From Limnomonas spitsbergensis (taxonomy: Eukaryota; Chlorophyta; Chlorophyceae; Chlamydomonadales), in NCBI GenBank assembly GCA_037349105.1, contig JAYJMM010000036.1, positions 4,190,001-4,254,000 of the forward strand: a stretch of DNA of 64,000 nt. Direction: 5' to 3'. Both the position numbers and the translations under genes were made by a program. The notes under the pieces are model-generated. The model was not told where the DNA came from and did not search any database. It saw only the letters and a list, made by a program, of their open reading frames with translations. This document shows, in pieces, positions 61,854 through 64,000 of the stretch (position 1 is its first letter; each line of letters opens with the position of its first letter).

Positions 61854-64000
61854 CTAGCGCTTGATGCCAGACCGAAGGGCTCCCCTGCCGCCGCCCCCGC
61901 CCTGCCCCTTGCCAGCCTTGGGGTCCCGTAGCACGATGTCAGCCTCCCTCGCCTCGTCAGAAACGTCCGAATAGCCGCCCCGCCCCCCAGCGGCCGCCGC
62001 CGCCGCGGCCGGCTTGGCGCCCGGCGCAGCGACCTCCTTGACCGAGCGGCACCCTAGGCTTCGTAGGAACTCGGCCATGAAATACGGACGCTCTCGCTCG
62101 CCCACCAGCAGTAGGTCAGAGAAGCGCAGGTACTTGACCTCCCACCCATTCTTCTCAAGGATCTACGCAAAAAGAGGCGAGCCGGAGGGATATCACAGCG
62201 TAGTGAAGTTAAGGCAGGGACCAACGGGAGAAAAACATAAAGGATCTGCTGCCAAAGGCGAAGCAATGCGAGATTACGATGTGAGAGGCCAGTCTGAGAG
62301 GTCCTCATGGACATGCACTGAGGTAGGGGCCCATGAAGAGGACAGTGTGCAGTGCTAGAGGAGAAACAAGCGAAAGGACTTGCACAAGAAATTGGGGCAA
62401 AAGAGGTTGCAAAGTGAGAGCAGGAAAAAACCCCCAATAAGCACTGCGTAACAGTTTTTTCTAAATGAGAGGAATCAGAGGGCGATAACAGGAAGAGCTG
62501 GCCAGAGGTAAAAAGGCGAGAGAAAGCTGGCCAGAGAGGCTAGTCTCAGGGCCCAGACGAGGTCTAGCACCCGTTTGTCTGTTCACAGACTCTCTCCCTT
62601 CGTGGTCAGCTAGCCCCAAAACCACGTAGCCCCAAAACCACGTAGCCCCAAAACCACGTAGGGCACATTCTGACTCAGAAAAACTGAAGGCAGCCTCTCT
62701 CACACACACACACCAAACCTGACTTGGTAATCCCCAAACCATTGCGAGGCGCTCAACATCCTGAACCCTGAAACCTCACCTGACGCTCAAACTGCAATGA
62801 TCCTAGCAGCTGCCCCGTGTTCCGTGTGCAGTCAAATTCGCGCAGCACCTAAATCAGGAGGGAAGGCACAAATAAAGCGACGGATTCGGGACAGTGAAAC
62901 GAACATACCATGTGGATAGCTCCCGTCATGGACTCAGTGGATGCCAGATTGCCAGGGGTAGGGGACAGGGTGGAGATGAAGGTGGACGCTCCCCTGCCCA
63001 GGACATCACCAATTAGTAGAATCAGCAGCATGGCAGTGAGCTCATACTTAGGCTGTAGGCTAAATGCTTTGTTTGCATGAGGGCAGGAACTGGACCTTCC
63101 AATGAAGTGAGAAATACCCAGGCAATCCTTTATTAGCTGGCACTGGGAAGAATATCCAGGCATTATCCATGCTCATAATCGACAACACCGTAAATTTGAT
63201 TTGCCTTCCCTCGGGTATGAAACAATCTTTGATGCTGTTCTCAAGGCAAACGTTCGTCCAAACCCTTATTTTCTGACTGAAATCTGGCGTGGACAATCGA
63301 TAGTAAGTAAATGTATGGATTCCTTAACCCCAAACAACGCTAATGAATGAATCCGCGGGGCACTGTCTGTGCCCAAAGGACAAAATATCTGCAATTCCCT
63401 CCGTATTGAAAATGTCCGACCTTGGACGTTTGTGCAGGGAGCATGCTATATTGAACATACTGTATTATTTGTTTACATTGCCTGTTCTATACAGAGTCTC
63501 TGGTTCTATATGAGTCTCCCGTATTCTGTACTGCAGCTCTCTTCACTCCACCTTAGGGTAGCCAGTCAACAATGGCATGGCAAGCGTCCCCCACACCTGT
63601 AGCGCCACAAAACGTTCGTCTGTCGGGCGAAGCGCGACGTCGACCAAAACCAGTCCGTCCTTCGTCGCGCGCGCGGCATCGTGCCGTACTCTCAGCGCAC
63701 CCGCCAACTGAGACACGATCCGGGTCGGCGACGACTCGTCTGCCGCAGCCGCCGCACCGCGCTGCACCGAAGAAACCCACGAACGCTTCATCGCGTCAAG
63801 CATCGGCGCGGGGAACGATGGGACGGCCGCGGCAGCGGCCGCCGCCGCTGCCGCGGCGCCGGGTGCGGCAGTGGGGGCAGCGCTTGCGGCGGCCTCCTGC
63901 GCCGCCACTTGCGCCACCTTGGCTGACAGCAGTGCTTGGAAGGCTTGCCGAGTGAGGCCCTCGTCCATCTCCCCCCGCTCAAAGCGCTCAGGTACAGCGG
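61854..64000 (-). CDS. RAP-domain-like protein, 3' part (5' end beyond the window)
   Basis: Three exons are seen on the minus strand: 64000(or beyond)-63597, 62848-62780 and 62162-61854, all joined in phase 0. The first has VDVALRPTDERFVALQ after Ala-rich low complexity. The second begins VLREFDCTRNTGQLLGS. The third gives ILEKNGWEVKYLRFSDLL. Joined, this resembles a RAP domain, with its valine/aspartate strand, T-R-N before a leucine/glycine step, and a GW-V strand, as found in organelle RNA-binding proteins including algal OPR-type and FASTK-like factors. The C-terminal 55 residues are Ala/Gly-rich and end SGIKR. The domain call is by eye, and the N-terminal repeats that would define the class lie outside. 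Confidence 0.58.
62600..62660. repeat. 15-bp triple repeat in the RAP-like gene intron
   Basis: CCCCAAAACCACGTAG occurs three times in a row. Confidence 0.85.
63190..63355 (+). repeat. Family R3 dispersed repeat in the RAP-like gene intron
   Basis: TTTGATTTGCCTTCCCTCGG, TTCTGACTGAAATCTGGCGT and CCCCAAACAACGCTAATGAA. This is the best-preserved copy with 49745-49930. Confidence 0.7.

Noticed and set aside
62014..62358. Plus-strand frame of 114 codons
   Set aside because: It is the shadow of the RAP-like terminal exon on the minus strand plus intron sequence.

Overview
The window is nuclear DNA from a eukaryote with many introns. It is most likely a chlorophyte (volvocalean-type) green alga. 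The reasons are GT-AG introns with reading phases that match across exons, proteins rich in Ala/Ser/Gly tracts, a plant-type set of genes, short interstitial TTTAGGG-type runs, and heavy minisatellite and transposon content. I do not name a species. There are no operons, CRISPR arrays, rRNAs or convincing tRNAs.

Seven genes can be supported. In five of them every splice phase closes. (1) A GNAT acetyltransferase with a transit-peptide-like N-terminus and a long low-complexity tail (+, 945-8407, 6 exons). (2) An unidentified protein beginning MGC (-, 18008-15267, 3 exons). (3) A strand-rich, probable beta-barrel protein (+, 18945-32730, about 13 exons; one 5' exon edge unresolved). (4) A small four-helix membrane protein (+, 37185-38313). 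(5) A PhzF-family epimerase/isomerase (-, 53106-43396, 5 exons, 309 aa). (6) A PP2C-type protein phosphatase (+, 53370-60335, 6 exons, 791 aa). (7) The 3' end of a RAP-domain-like protein (-, running off the right edge to 61854). Genes 2/3 and 5/6 are divergent pairs, with gaps of 936 and 263 bp. Genes 6/7 are convergent.

Between and inside the genes lie non-LTR retrotransposon fragments (33-43 kb, with tails also at 10-12 and 61 kb), a SINE-like family with an internal B-box-like motif and an A-rich end, a Harbinger-like MITE with a TTA target duplication, and several short dispersed families. A cluster of heat-shock-element-like motifs sits at 10.2-10.3 kb.

The most striking feature is in the introns. 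Many are enlarged by tandem or dispersed duplications whose unit spans a splice junction, so the last or first exon codons and the splice site are copied repeatedly. Examples are the 72-bp array after PP2C exon 5 (about 17 copies), the GGCAAGCTG|GTAAGC copies in the last intron of the beta-barrel gene, the triplicated 61-bp donor unit at 25.8 kb, the ghost acceptor plus exon start at 24.85 kb, and the acceptor copies beside PhzF exon 4. Several long open frames in these arrays are artefacts of repeat periodicity, not genes.
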